Of a stretch of DNA of 64,000 bases, positions 51,301 to 62,332 are shown piece after piece. The number at the start of each line of letters is the position of its first letter. Position 1 is the first letter of the stretch. A model generated the notes under the pieces. It made no database searches. It saw only the letters and a list, made by a program, of their open reading frames with translations, and was not told the DNA's origin. This DNA is from Gymnogyps californianus (lineage: Eukaryota > Chordata > Aves > Accipitriformes > Cathartidae), in the NCBI RefSeq assembly GCF_018139145.2, contig NC_059474.1, forward strand, positions 42,302,344 through 42,366,343, read 5' to 3'. The translations under genes were made by a program, and so were the position numbers.

Positions 51301-53671
51301 GTTTGAAATTCTCACTACAAAAACACAGATGCTAGAATTATACTGCATATAACAATAGGAAATAATGTAGTAATAATAAAATATATATTGCATATAAAAT
51401 ATGAAATAATAAACAGAGCTTTAGATTTTTTTTCCTTACTATTGCAACACAAGCTATTTGCAACCTAGCCTTGCTTTCATACCTAGATGAGCCATGTGGG
51501 GTTAAATGTTTATAAAATAGTAAAACTTTAAGGCAGGTACATGACATGGAAGACGTCAACCCAAATGTTTAGCATTTGGCAGTTACAAGAGACAAAAACC
51601 CCACAGTCTTATTACAGAAATTAATGCTAATGGTGAATTGCAGAGCCCACCCTTCCAGTAACATTGAGGTGGCTTTTATTCCTTGTAATCATTCCTAATT
51701 TACTTTAAAGGTTTGGGAAATATTTATGTGTGAATTTCTGTCATGCTGGCTGCTACTCATCAGTAACTGTCAAAAGATCACACAGGGGTTGTATTTGTAA
51801 CTATGATTTCACCTGTCATAATGTGAAGCTACTAGCCATATGAGGGCCCTCTTTCTTAGGAGCTGTATATCCAAAATTAGCCTTAAACCAATTATAATAA
51901 TTAATGAATAAATTACTAAGAAATTATTATTTTATAACAGTATTAAATTATATTATCTGACTGATGTTATTTGAAGCATAAGATGGCAAGCAGTGTACTG
52001 AATAATGAGGAACTGGACGCAATAAAAATACAGCCCGCCCACAAAGTATCATCACTACTTGATTGTAAACTGATTTCATATATGATACGAACAACAACAT
52101 TTTAAAAGTGTTTTTTCTGTAAGTAAAAGTAACATACCTGATATGTCAGACATAATTATGTAACTATGTCACTAATTATTTGTAACCGTCATACAAGAAA
52201 TCTCAAGATGTGATTTAACAAAGGGGAGAGATCATTTCAAGAATACAATCCCTTCCCCTTACCGACCTCCTGCCATATCCCTGTGAACATGGAGAAAGGT
52301 GAAGAGATGATGAAGGAACAACAAGGAAACAGTTGTAAAACACAGAGATTGGAAGTATAAAGGAATACAATAAGGAACAGGAGATGGAAAGTCAAAGAAA
52401 TTATATATTAGGGGATAAATAAATTAATTACTTTGAAGTTGAGAATTAATGTTACAAAGCTGGTATGACAGAGAAAGTGAACTGGCAAAGGGACTGAAAG
52501 GGGGTGATGAAAGAAAATTCCCATAAGAGGTATGTACTCTGAAGAACTGCTGAGTGATGGGGAGGCACACAGGACTAAAACAGATATCAAAAAGCAAACA
52601 CATAGTCCCCCTCGCACTGTATGTTCGTACTAAATGGAAATTGTATTTCAAAACATGCTAGCAATTGCCTTGAAAATGTATGCATCACATATCCTCAGAA
52701 CATCTTTGTATGTGCCTGTAAATGTACTGGATTAATACCTGTACTGTAAATAGAGGGTTATAAATTCTCTCTATAGATAATTAAGATAGTAACCCCCCCT
52801 GCACATATCTGAAATCTCAAATTACTCTTAACATTCTTATTAAGATTCTTAACATTCTATGTTAACATAACTGAACCTAAACATAGCCCGTAAGAGGTGA
52901 GGGCATTTCACAGAAATGACTTGTCCATACTGGGTTTTATACTGTGCATAAAACTAATGGCCTGAATTCTGAGGAGTAAGAGGATTAGCCTTATGAAGGC
53001 TAAATAGATAGGAATTTTCTTTCAACATCCATCGTAGGGGAAATACCTAGAATAAACCAAGGAGCAGAAGAAATACAAAGGTTCTAAAAATTAAGAAGGG
53101 TCATTAATCTATTCAGAGCCTCCTTTTTGTGACAGATATTTCAAATTGAAAACTGTATGTTGCATGTCACTGCACTCTTTGCCAAAGAATTGATACAAAA
53201 CAAGGGCTGTGCTGACACATGGCCCAGAAAACCAAACCAAACCAGCTTTGGTGAGACCTACCAACTTTGCAGTATAATAATGACTGCTTTAAGCAAAGTA
53301 GTATAGTGATACACCAAAGACTGTAATTTAAATTTGCACATTCAAGGGGAAATATACTTGTTACTTGTTGAAAAACATCTTACTGTTTAAACACTTTTAA
53401 AAGGAGAGTTAAAACCTTGATCACTCTCTTGTTTCCATCAGTTAATTCCACACAGAAGAATTACATAAATAGATTACAATATGTTGACTTGCATGAATTA
53501 ACACTACTTCACAAGAAGTCGGGTTATTTTGAATCATAAAGGTTCACAAAGCAATTATTTGTTTCCTGCAATTACAGATTTTCTAAGTAATTCGATTTTG
53601 CCTGTTAAAATTTATGTATCATTCTTCTTTTCTGTAATGTCTGGCATACCAACACTATTTTTGCTTACTGT
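48311..53671. other. Unique non-coding DNA
   Basis: AT-rich, except for a pyrimidine-rich tract at 50825-50938 and an AT-only patch near 51885-51960. No gene or clear repeat. Confidence 0.5.
50825..50938. repeat. Polypyrimidine (C/T-rich) tract
   Basis: Over 110 bases with few purines, including CTCTCTCTGC and TTTTTCTCCATTTTTCC. It explains the end of a 103-codon frame (50626-50937). Confidence 0.7.
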
Positions 53672-53883
53672 CAGGGCCTGAAGCTTACACTCCCTGCCTC
53701 CCAGGACTTCACTGCCTGTGCTCAAGGACAGCTCTCTGATGTGGCACCCATCTTAATTCATACCACTCTGAAAGAAGAGCTGTTCAAGAAAGAGCCTTAA
53801 AAGACTTGCGGGGGGAGCCTGCCCCTGCTTCATCCAGGAGCTGCTTCAGGCCACCCCCTTGGTCCTTACTTCTGTACGTTGTT

Positions 53884-54050
53884 TGTGCCTGGCCACATAC
53901 CTTCCTGATCCAGAGCTTGATCCTGAATCTGCCCTGGCCTGTGCCTGGCCACATACCTTCCTGATCCAGAGCTTGATCCTGAATCTGCCCTGGCCTGTGC
54001 CTGGCCACACACCTTCCTAATCCAGAGCTTGATCCTGAATCTGCCCTGGC
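53884..54050. repeat. 56-bp tandem repeat, three copies
   Basis: Units start at 53884, 53940 and 53996 with TGTGCCTGGCCACA and run to CTGATCCAGAGCTTGATCCTG and GCCCTGGC. The first two are nearly identical; the third has two changes near the start (ACACACC, CTAATCC). Because 56 is not a multiple of three, the frame shifts at each copy, so the 106-codon minus-strand frame here (53784-54104) is not a repeat protein. Confidence 0.95.
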
Positions 54051-54166
54051 ACTACAGCCATGATGAGCAATCACTGGGCTGTGTCTGACCCTGGTCACGA
54101 TCACTGGACCTGCAACACAGATGCACCCAAGAAATCAACTGCAAGACATAAACTCCATACAGATCA

Positions 54167-54172
54167 AATAAA
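54167..54172 (+). terminator. Poly(A) signal AATAAA of the probable LTR
   Basis: AATAAA 35 bases before the proposed LTR end, followed by TGCATGTTTCTGAGTGTT, a plausible GT-rich downstream element. Confidence 0.35.
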
Positions 54173-54207
54173 CAGTTATTGCATGTTTCTGAGTGTTATC
54201 TCTAGCA

Positions 54208-55689
54208 CCTTACCTATAAACTAAATGTAAGCTTCTCTGCATCCTTTTTTATGATGCCCTGTTCCTTGCACCATCTTTGCCTGCCTGCTTCCTTCAAACA
54301 GAAGCTGCTACCAGGAATTGTCAATGGCCAATTCCCCCTTGCTTCTTTCCTGACAAATAGGCAATGACACTCTTCCACCACAGCACCTCAGAACACCTCT
54401 GGGATGTACTTTGAGGCCACTGGAGGGAATACACCCTGGCAAAGAGAGACTGAGAGAGACACTGAGAGATCATGAAACTGAGCAAGAGAGAGAGAGACAG
54501 AGAGTCTGTGCAATTACCTCAGCAACTAATCAAAACACAAATTCCTCCACAAAGGAGACTAGGGAATAAGAGGGAAAACTAAAGTGTTCTATGAAATCGA
54601 GATATTTACCAGAGCTGGAAATAATAATTGACAAAAGGCTTAAAGGATGTGCCTTACCATTCCTGTTTGTTCTGACACTAGAGTCATAGGAACACCACAC
54701 TTGACATATTAGTCTTACATAGTGCGTTGGACCGCACACACACACAAAATAGACCTGAGTTTTTAAAGGTGGTATTAGAACTACATTTTTGTACTTTCTT
54801 GCCACAAAAATGGTGCCCTTTATTCCCTTTCCTTCTGTATCAGCGATTAATTATCAATGATATGAAAGACAACATTTATTCAGGCAACTGGAGCTTTGCA
54901 ATGGTGGAGTAGCAGCAGGTTAGAACATGACAGGAAAAGTGGTGGTAATATTCTGATGAAGATATAAGCTCCACTCTTCAATTTGTAACATGGATTTGAG
55001 GTGAATTTTTTTAAAATTATTTAAAAAGTATTTAGAAGTTATGCAAAAGATTAAATAGTATAGCAAAGGATAATCTGAGAATAGTAACACTATAAAATAA
55101 AGTAAAATCTCAAGGGTAAGAACTCATTAAATCCAAATTTATGGAGATGAGTTAATGCTGTTAAGTTGATATCTGCTCCACAATATCTATTTTTTTTCCA
55201 AAGGTTCCCAGTCCAATGGTTAACAACCTGCTGTACAAACAGTAATCTCAGCACACTAGAGGAAGAAACAAAAAGCTACATGTAAACTTTACAGAATATA
55301 ATTCAATACCAATTTAAGTGCAAATATGCTTGCCTAACCTAAAATTGCTTTTTTTTTTTTTTAATCTAACCCTAATGAACTGGAAATACTGAGTGGGAAT
55401 AAAAGGTCCATCTGCGATAGGATTAAGGCTAATGTATTACCTCTCTCAGGTAATGTATGCAAGAGACACATTTTTATAATATTTTTCAAAAAAGTGTCCT
55501 GTCAAGTTTCAAACAAACAAATAAATAAAAGAACTTACATTGCCCTTTACAGGCAGACCTCTATTTCATTCAGCGTCACTCCATTTCTTTTGCCTTGCTA
55601 TGGAAGCCAAACAGAGCTTCCCAGCTCTGTGACCATCCTGATGCATTGCATCTACCAGGGAACAGCAGAGACACTATAATGCTACCCTG
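54208..55689. other. Unassigned DNA with a GA-rich tract
   Basis: GA-rich simple sequence at 54441-54505, a short CA run near 54735-54745, and a T14 run at 55349-55362. No gene recognised. Confidence 0.5.
54441..54505. repeat. GA-rich simple repeat
   Basis: Imperfect (GA)n with ACT and ACA interruptions, ending GAGAGAGAGAGACAGAGAG. Confidence 0.8.
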
Positions 55690-56070
55690 CAATGGGAAGA
55701 GTATCCGCTGGCTGGGGCTCTGGGCACCAGTCTCACAGGTATGGTAGATTGCCCTAATGATCCCTCCAGGCCAGGATCATATTTTCAGCAATGACCGTAA
55801 GCGCCCATGATAGAAGTGGGAAGAGCAGGGCATGCATATCTGGCACTTCTTCTTAATTACCTGCCAGGCTCCAACCAGTTCAGGGACATCCTGAGCCAGA
55901 TGTATCTTTTAAAGTATGTAACCACCATTAGTGCTTATTTCTTCCAAAAACTTGTCCAGTCTTCCCTTGAGCCCATGTGAGCTTTTAGCACCTTCAGCAA
56001 ACTCATGCAAGGATCTCTACAGGCCCCTGTATGAAGAATCACCTCATTTGGACACACTTCCCAGATCCAC
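55690..56070 (-). mobile_element. Antisense CR1-like LINE 3' end
   Basis: At 55939-56020 the plus strand reads TTCTTCCAAAAACTTGTCCAG, TCCCTTGAGCCCATGTGAGC, TTTTAGCACC, CAGCAAACTCATGCAAGG and TGTATGAAGAATCACC. This is the antisense of the CR1 3' coding end, remembered as CATGAACTTGTC.A, CCCTTTTTGAACCCATGTA, TTTGGC.TCC, CAATGAGTTCCAC and TGTGTGAAGAAGTACTTCC. The lower part (55690-55935) would be its 3' UTR and is less certain. It differs from the CR1 copy at 56560 in its 3' sequence, so the two are probably separate insertions in the same orientation. Confidence 0.6.
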
Positions 56071-56559
56071 ACCCCTTCCCCAAGAAAAAGAGTGTCAAGA
56101 CAGGAAAACTGAAAACTGAACTTGGTTAAATAAAAAGCCTGATGCTCAGGAAAGAGAACAAGAAGTATATTTTGAATTCAAAATTTTTCTTAAAGGAGGG
56201 TACAAACGATCCTTAAATATTTTGTTCTCCAAGTGTTGCATCCACGAGGAAAAAAAAAAATACTGTTTTATTATTATTGGTATTCCTTAACAACTCCTAA
56301 CTTCTTAGTCACAGATGTGCAACTTACTAATGCTGTAAATAATTTAAAGATAAATGTTTCTCTTTTCTCCCTGTAGAAGTAAAGAAAATAATGTAAGTCA
56401 CTATCTGAAACTGTAATATTTTTCAGTACAACTTGTATAAGGCTAGTGGAATCACCCTCTCTGAGGAGTGAAATGGAAAAACTACATACAGGTTCTGGGA
56501 AGTTTAACATAATGGAAGCTAGTGACCAACCAAGGCTAATTTAAGTAGCTAGATATCAT

Positions 56560-57130
56560 GGAAGTAACTACAAAGTGTGGCTGTAGGGGATCTTGGAAGA
56601 TGATTTACACCATTTCTCTGCCCCAATCAAGATCAACAATACCTAAAACATTTCTTGCAGATGTACAGCTTATAAACTTCCAACTGTCCTACAGAATTTA
56701 TTCCAGTACGTCATTGTCCCCCGCATCAGGAAGTTTTCTTTTCTTCATGTTAAAAATCTAACTTTTTTTCACTTAAATCTTTTCCTCCTTGATGATTTTT
56801 CTTAACTAATTCTCCAATTCCTGTCTTAGTTCCCAACTCAGGATTCTTCTTTTTGGGGCTAAACAACCCCAAACCATATATGGGTATATATGGATATACC
56901 CCAAACCATATATGGATAGTTCGATAGTAGATTATTGTTCCAGTACTTTTCTAGGAAAGTAAACTGGCTGTCATATTTTTCTTGTTTATCTTTTTATGGA
57001 CAGACACTAGTTTTTCATTTTTCTAAATTCTTCTCTTTTTTTCTATATTCCCAGAGATAACAGTTCCAGATTCTGAGATTACCTGAGCCAGTCCTTTGAG
57101 AGCCAAAGAGTAACTTTAATGAAGTAGTCA
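56560..57130 (-). mobile_element. Antisense CR1 LINE with internal deletion
   Basis: The plus strand follows the antisense CR1 landmarks in order: CCATTTCTCTGCCC then CAAGATCAACAATACC (56609-56644); TTTATTCCAGTACGTCATTG then CAGGAAGTTTTC (56698-56741); CTCAGGATTCTTC then GGGGCTAAACAACCCC (56838-56870, antisense of the FSLEKRRLRG-like block); then, after a missing middle, TTGTTCCAGTACTTTTCTAGG then CTGGC (antisense of the reverse-transcriptase PGKVLE-like block, 56936-56969), CTTTTTATGG.CAGACACTAG, and AGAGATAACAG..CAGATTCTGAGATTACC (57053-57084). The catalytic ADD region is absent. Coding capacity is destroyed. Confidence 0.75.
56867..56915. repeat. 32-bp tandem duplication at the CR1 deletion junction
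   Basis: CCCCAAACCATATATGG starts at 56867 and again at 56899, 32 bp apart. It lies exactly where the CR1 sequence jumps from its 3' third to its reverse-transcriptase core. Confidence 0.85.
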
Positions 57131-58640
57131 TCACAAAAGCTTTTAAATGAACTGCAGCTGTTATTTTTTCAATAGGTTTTCCTTCCTATTGATTGGTAAA
57201 TCTATTCTTTCCTTAGTCCTTCTCTTAGTGCTAAGTGGAGGAATTTCACTTATGCAATATTTTCTTTTTTCCCTTCATAACCTTTTGACAAAAATATCTC
57301 ACTTTCTACCTTTGCACTTCTGAGTTTGTGCCTAGGTTTTTATGCTATTTTTAATGTCCTTTCCACATTCTGTACATGCCCTTTTGTTTGAGATCACTGA
57401 AGATTTCATTACATTATCTAATTCATCCCTGCTTATATTTTCTAGTATTTCTCTATCCCAAGATAAATACATGCATGTATTTAACTTAGCCTGTTTAAGG
57501 AAATGGAACTGCTCTGAACTCCTTTTCTACTTCGACTTGCTTCCTATCACATTTTCCTACCAGTTCTCTGAATAAGAAAGGTAGGAACAGAAGTAGGCTC
57601 TGTTTAAGCCTACTTCCTTAAGCTTTATTTCTTTGGTTTTTAGTTTTTTTCTTTTCTAAGGACTGTAAACTTTCTCTTTTCACAGTCATTCTCACCCAGG
57701 CTTTTTGCTACTTTCATATTTCCTGCCATTCCTCTATAATGTTCAGAATTACATATCTAATATTCTTTTTAGTTTCCCTTTCCCCCCCGCCATTTTCTGT
57801 AAAAAAACATGCTGGAAATTCTGTGCCTTGTATCTATTTTCTAAAAAAATTTTTACTACCATAGTCTGTACAACTGAAAATTTTGTCTTTTTTTTTCTTC
57901 CAGAAAAAGGCTTTTTCCCCCAAGAATCAAATCTTACCTGGTGGTTCACAGCTGATTTGACCATTTTATCTTTATCCAGAATATGTGTATCATCTCTTTA
58001 TGGATCTACTTGCCATGCAAAGCAATACATTCTGTCATTTTCCCCCCTTGCAGATATTTCTGGAGCAAATTATACCCACTAATATTCTAATCATGTGAAT
58101 TATCCCACTGAGTGTCTCATATGCCAATTGAGACACTGTTGTGATCATTAATTAAGATTTCAGCTCTTCCTGTTTATTTCCCTTACTTCTCAAATTAGTG
58201 CAGAAACAATTAAAATATTTGGTGGATTGACATACTACTATTCTACTTGTCCTTCTTACGACCTTTTTAAAATCATCCCTAAACTCAATAATTTTTAGGT
58301 CCTTCTCCTAGTCATTATTGTTTATATGTATCTATGAATATTTGCAGTCTCTTTTGATCCTAGTTTAAAGATTTTGTCATTACTGAGTGACCAAGACACT
58401 GTCTCAAAATATTTGGAACAGCAATACCATATTTTAAGGATCAATTTGTATAAAGAAATTAGATGTCACAGAGCTATTCCACTGCTCAAAATAAATAAAA
58501 AATCAAGTTACTGTATTGTTTCCTCCTCTCTCCTACCCATGCACATGCAAGTAAAAATGCAGAATGTCCAGTCCAAAACAGAAAAAAGATTTCCTCTCAA
58601 ACTTTCTCTCATATTTCATCACTCATATCCATGAAGAGTT
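57131..58640 (-). other. Pyrimidine-rich DNA, possibly the upstream part of the antisense CR1
   Basis: The plus strand is markedly T- and C-rich, as expected if it is the antisense of an A-rich LINE coding strand, and it follows the CR1 core directly. I could not match CR1 landmarks here, so this is inference. The 125-codon plus-strand frame (57705-58082), rich in F, S, L and C, is a by-product of the bias. Confidence 0.3.
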
Positions 58641-60239
58641 CGGTACAAAATTATAAGTAAACTGTTGATTCTGGAAGCTTTCCTGTATAAACATCATTTA
58701 ATTCTTAGAAATTAGGAATTAAGTCTTAGGAACTTCCTCCACTGACAACCCCATGAGCAGTTATCCTGTCACTGAACATGTCTGCTTGGACTGAATTCAA
58801 CTTAACTACGTTACTGTGCACATTATTAGTTCTCAAGTATGCACCTGACAAGTTTTTTAAGTCGCAGGTTGCTACTAGTGAAGCTAAGGAAGTAAACACA
58901 TTCCTCTATGAGGAAAGTGAGAAAATCAACAGTAAAAGCAGCCTGAAAAGGCCTGGAGGTGAGAATATTTAAATAAGACAAGCTGGAGCTGCGCCAGTTC
59001 AACATTGCATAGAGCCCACCGGACTAGGCCTCACCTTGTGCAATGGCACAGGCACAGTTCCTGCCCCAACACTAGGCAGATTTCATCATGGTGAAAAAGG
59101 CAGATAAGGATTTAAACCTAAGGTTCTGATTAAAGCTTAAATTGCTACACAAACACACCCAGAGAGCCCGAGAAAAATGCAGAGTATTCTTTGAGGTGAC
59201 CAATAGCAATAAGTGATGCTGAAAGAATTACCATACATCAAGACTTACTATTAGATTAATACACTGTTTCATAAGCACTTTCACAACAATGCTAATAAAT
59301 GGACCGTAATTTCAGACATACTTTCAGTAAAAAGCTATTTCTTAGCAAAAAGCTCTGCCTTGTATTTCTTCATGTGTGCCTTCAAACATCAAATGTTAGG
59401 TGGCAGTTAGCCATTTCATTCAATTTGTTCCGAAAAGCAAAGCTTTCAGTGATTGTTTCCACCTAACATCAAGTACATCAATTATTCATTCACAGTCTTT
59501 GGTAATAGTTCTGTAATTCTAAGGATTTTTAACCAGAGTAACAAAAAGCAACCATATGAGAATTTGTCCTTGACGTAACAAGTACTGTCACCTCAGTCAT
59601 CTCCGAGGTGAACTGAGTTGACTCTAATTCAACCAATTGTTTGTAAATTTTGCCCTCTCTTTCATGTATGTATTACAGTGTTCCCTCCACATACTTCTGA
59701 AATTCATGACAAGCTATTGTAGTGCTCAGGTTTATTAATAAATATGAAATAGAATCAAAGCACTCTGCTCTTCAGCAAATTCCAAGGTCACCTGATGGCT
59801 CCAGTGTCTTCAGTGCTCTCTATCTGCATTCAACATGAAGGAAAGTAGCTACAAGAATGAATTTACACAGCATTTGCTGTTAATGTTATAACTGCCTATC
59901 ACAGAAAAAGTGATCTTCTAATGCAAGAAGAAAATATTTTAAGTGGCATCCATCTCCTATCTTATAGCAAATTATACAGTAAAACAATATGCTACGTTTA
60001 GCACCGGTAATTAGAGTTGCAAGAATTAAACCAAAATTACTTAGTTTTCCATCATCATAGTTCTAAAAAATTGAGCATTGACTTAAGAATAGAAAACATT
60101 ATCTGACATATTAATCAGCACTGAAAACACATCAATGCTGGCACTTTTGTAATTTCACTAGAGCCTATGTATTGAAGACTAGGCAGAGGGCGGGGTAGGG
60201 GTTGGAAGATATTCCACGTAGAATACTCTGGGACAAAAT
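58641..60239. other. Unique non-coding DNA
   Basis: AT-rich, with a slightly GC-richer patch at 58985-59080. One exon-like piece at 58868-58958 (plus) has an open frame including EAKEVNTFLYEESEKINSKS, an ordinary acceptor (GTCGCAG) and a good donor (GGAG|GTGAGA). It is noted here without a firm call. Confidence 0.45.
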
Positions 60240-60415
60240 ATGCCGTTTAAATATATCTAATGTTTATTATTGGATATCTATTATAATTAAATTATTAAAA
60301 ATAAATATTAAATATTCTGAACTATGATTTAATTAAATATAAATCACAATAACATATAAATTAAATCAATTATTATTAATAATTTAATACTTATTATAAT
60401 TTATTATTAATCCTC
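60240..60415. repeat. Extremely AT-rich low-complexity patch
   Basis: About 175 bases almost free of G and C, built from TTAAT, ATTATTAAT and AAATATT words. Confidence 0.8.
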
Positions 60416-61822
60416 AGCTCCTAAAGCAAGATCAACATACAAGAATTTCCAGATTTACTCTTTTTTTTTTTTTTAAGCTGATGCCATAGCTTCTGCTTTT
60501 TTAATTGCACTGTTTGGCGTAGACTGCAAACTGAAGTATGGCATCAGGGCTGAGCATTTCCAGTCTGTGTTAAAACTGAAAGAGACTACTTGTTGAAAAG
60601 AAAAGCCCCAAAACATGATCCCTGCTATTTAAAAAATAATCAGAAGGCAATTTTTAAAAATGTATAAAAGTATTTACATACTCTATAAGCAATTAATCTT
60701 TCGTTCAGCTCACAGTTTCTGGATATTAGTGACCAGCCACAACAGCATCTCTTTTATTGTATCTTAAAGTGTCAAATATTTCTTTAATACCTGTTCATCA
60801 TAATTACCTGTCCTGGGCATCTCATCTGAATTCATCCAGAGACTAATTCTGCAAGATGTTGAATTCCTTGCAAAAAATGCTGAGATCCTCAGATCTTATT
60901 AGTGGAATTGAGAGTTCTTAATGCACTGAAGAATTAGGCCCAAATTCAAACCTCGTTTCATCACCAACATCACAGCTTCTGAGCTGTTTACACAGGCTGT
61001 AATGGCTACTGCACTAGTCAAGTCTGGGTTTCCCAAATCAGTTTTGAGAATTGGAGCTGGAAGACAGGAAACAACAGTATTTTAGAGGGAGGGAACAACC
61101 TGCTGCGAAGATGCAAAGATGCTCTTTACCCTCTAGTAATAAACACACATAATTTTCTTACTGAGCTTGTGCCTGGTATCATCAATCCAGAGACTGTCTG
61201 TGCTAATCCGCACAGAAGATGCCTGGAAGGTCACAGAAAACACCATTTCCTTCTGTGGAGAGCTGCCATCGTTCTCAATGTTCTCAGTACTGCCAAGTGT
61301 TTGATCTATAAACCTATATTTATGGCAACTATTCACACTCATACAGAAAATTTGCAAACCATTTTGCCCAGCAGTCTTCAGTACATTAATTTGCAACACA
61401 GTTGGCAGAGCATATAGTAAACAGAGTGGTCATCCAGTTTCCTTCAAAGTTTGCTTCACAGAGGACGAGCATGCTGTTTGCTTTATCTCTGAAAGCTTGT
61501 ATAAGTGTGTACTTTATAACGTGATGACATTTTACTCTGTTCCCAGAATAAAAAATAAAAATACAAAAAAAGCAATGGCAATGGTTTTCTGTCACTATCT
61601 GCAGATTTTTCCAACAGAAGAGCAGAGAGTTTTTTTCTCTCTTAGTATTAGCCATTTTCCAATTTCTAAACCAAGCTTATTTCTTGATCACAGCACTAAC
61701 AGCTCTAAAGTTATGGCTAAAGGATATATTAAACAAAACCCAAATAGATACCACACACCTCTTTCAAGAAGTCTGCAAAATCAGTACAAATTGTTTAAAG
61801 TGAATGTTTTGAGGAGTATTTT
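60416..61822. other. Unique non-coding DNA
   Basis: Starts with a T14 run (60461-60474). Overlapping frames on both strands near 61133-61829 (up to 110 codons) have no recognisable features. Confidence 0.5.
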
Positions 61823-62332
61823 TCAATGAGTATTTTCACAATAATATACTAATACAAAATTTAACATAAGATATGGAATGGGTAAATATTTCTTGTAACA
61901 TCCTGTCTGGATTCTCCACCTTCCTCTGCTTCCGTCTTCCTCTGAATATGTGGTGGTCCTAGCAAGGTCTTTAATTAAGCAAGTATTTGGTCTTCTGACA
62001 GTTTTCACTAAGAGGACAGCAAACTTAAAGTTTGTGTAGAAAGTCCTTGAAATAGTCAGCCCAAAACTAGTGAACAAGCCTGAAAGGACTCCAGGAAATT
62101 TAGAGCATTTGGGCAGCGGACCAAGGAGATGAGGAATGCAGAAAAATGTTCTCAGCTGTGGAACAAAAGCCTCCCAAGTAGGACTGAAAATGAAGGAATA
62201 AACTGAGATAACAGATGCTGGGTCCAGGTTACTGAGGACTGCAAGTGGGGTGAAACAAAGCCTGGAAAGCATTGGAAGACCACTGAGTTTAGAGTCAAGG
62301 AACTGAAAACTGTAAACTATTGCTTCTGGCAT
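61823..62332 (-). other. Longest open frame in the window, 169 codons, probably not a gene
   Basis: The frame starts MPEAIVYSFQFLDSKLSGLP and has several hydrophobic stretches but no signal peptide pattern, no repeat and no family I recognise. The underlying DNA is GC-richer than average, which lengthens chance frames; roughly one such frame is plausible in 64 kb of six-frame sequence. No promoter, Kozak context or poly(A) arrangement supports it. It could also be read through an old repeat. Confidence 0.1.

Larger units (their letters stand above)
53672..54207 (+). mobile_element. Probable LTR (536 bp) with internal tandem repeats
   Basis: A GC-rich block begins TGTCAGGGCC and can be ended at CTCTAGCA (54200-54207), giving TG...CA ends. 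GCTTAC before it (53666-53671) and CCTTAC after it (54208-54213) would be a 6-bp target duplication with one mismatch, as in ERVK-type elements. A poly(A) signal AATAAA at 54167-54172 lies 35 bases before the proposed end, where an LTR's R/U5 border is expected, and sets the plus orientation. The middle holds three 56-bp tandem copies, a common feature of LTR enhancers. The imperfect duplication and the lack of a family match keep this below certainty. Confidence 0.5.

Noticed and set aside
53784..54104. 106-codon minus-strand frame with repeated motifs
   Set aside because: It reads through 56-bp tandem copies that shift frame each time, inside a probable LTR.
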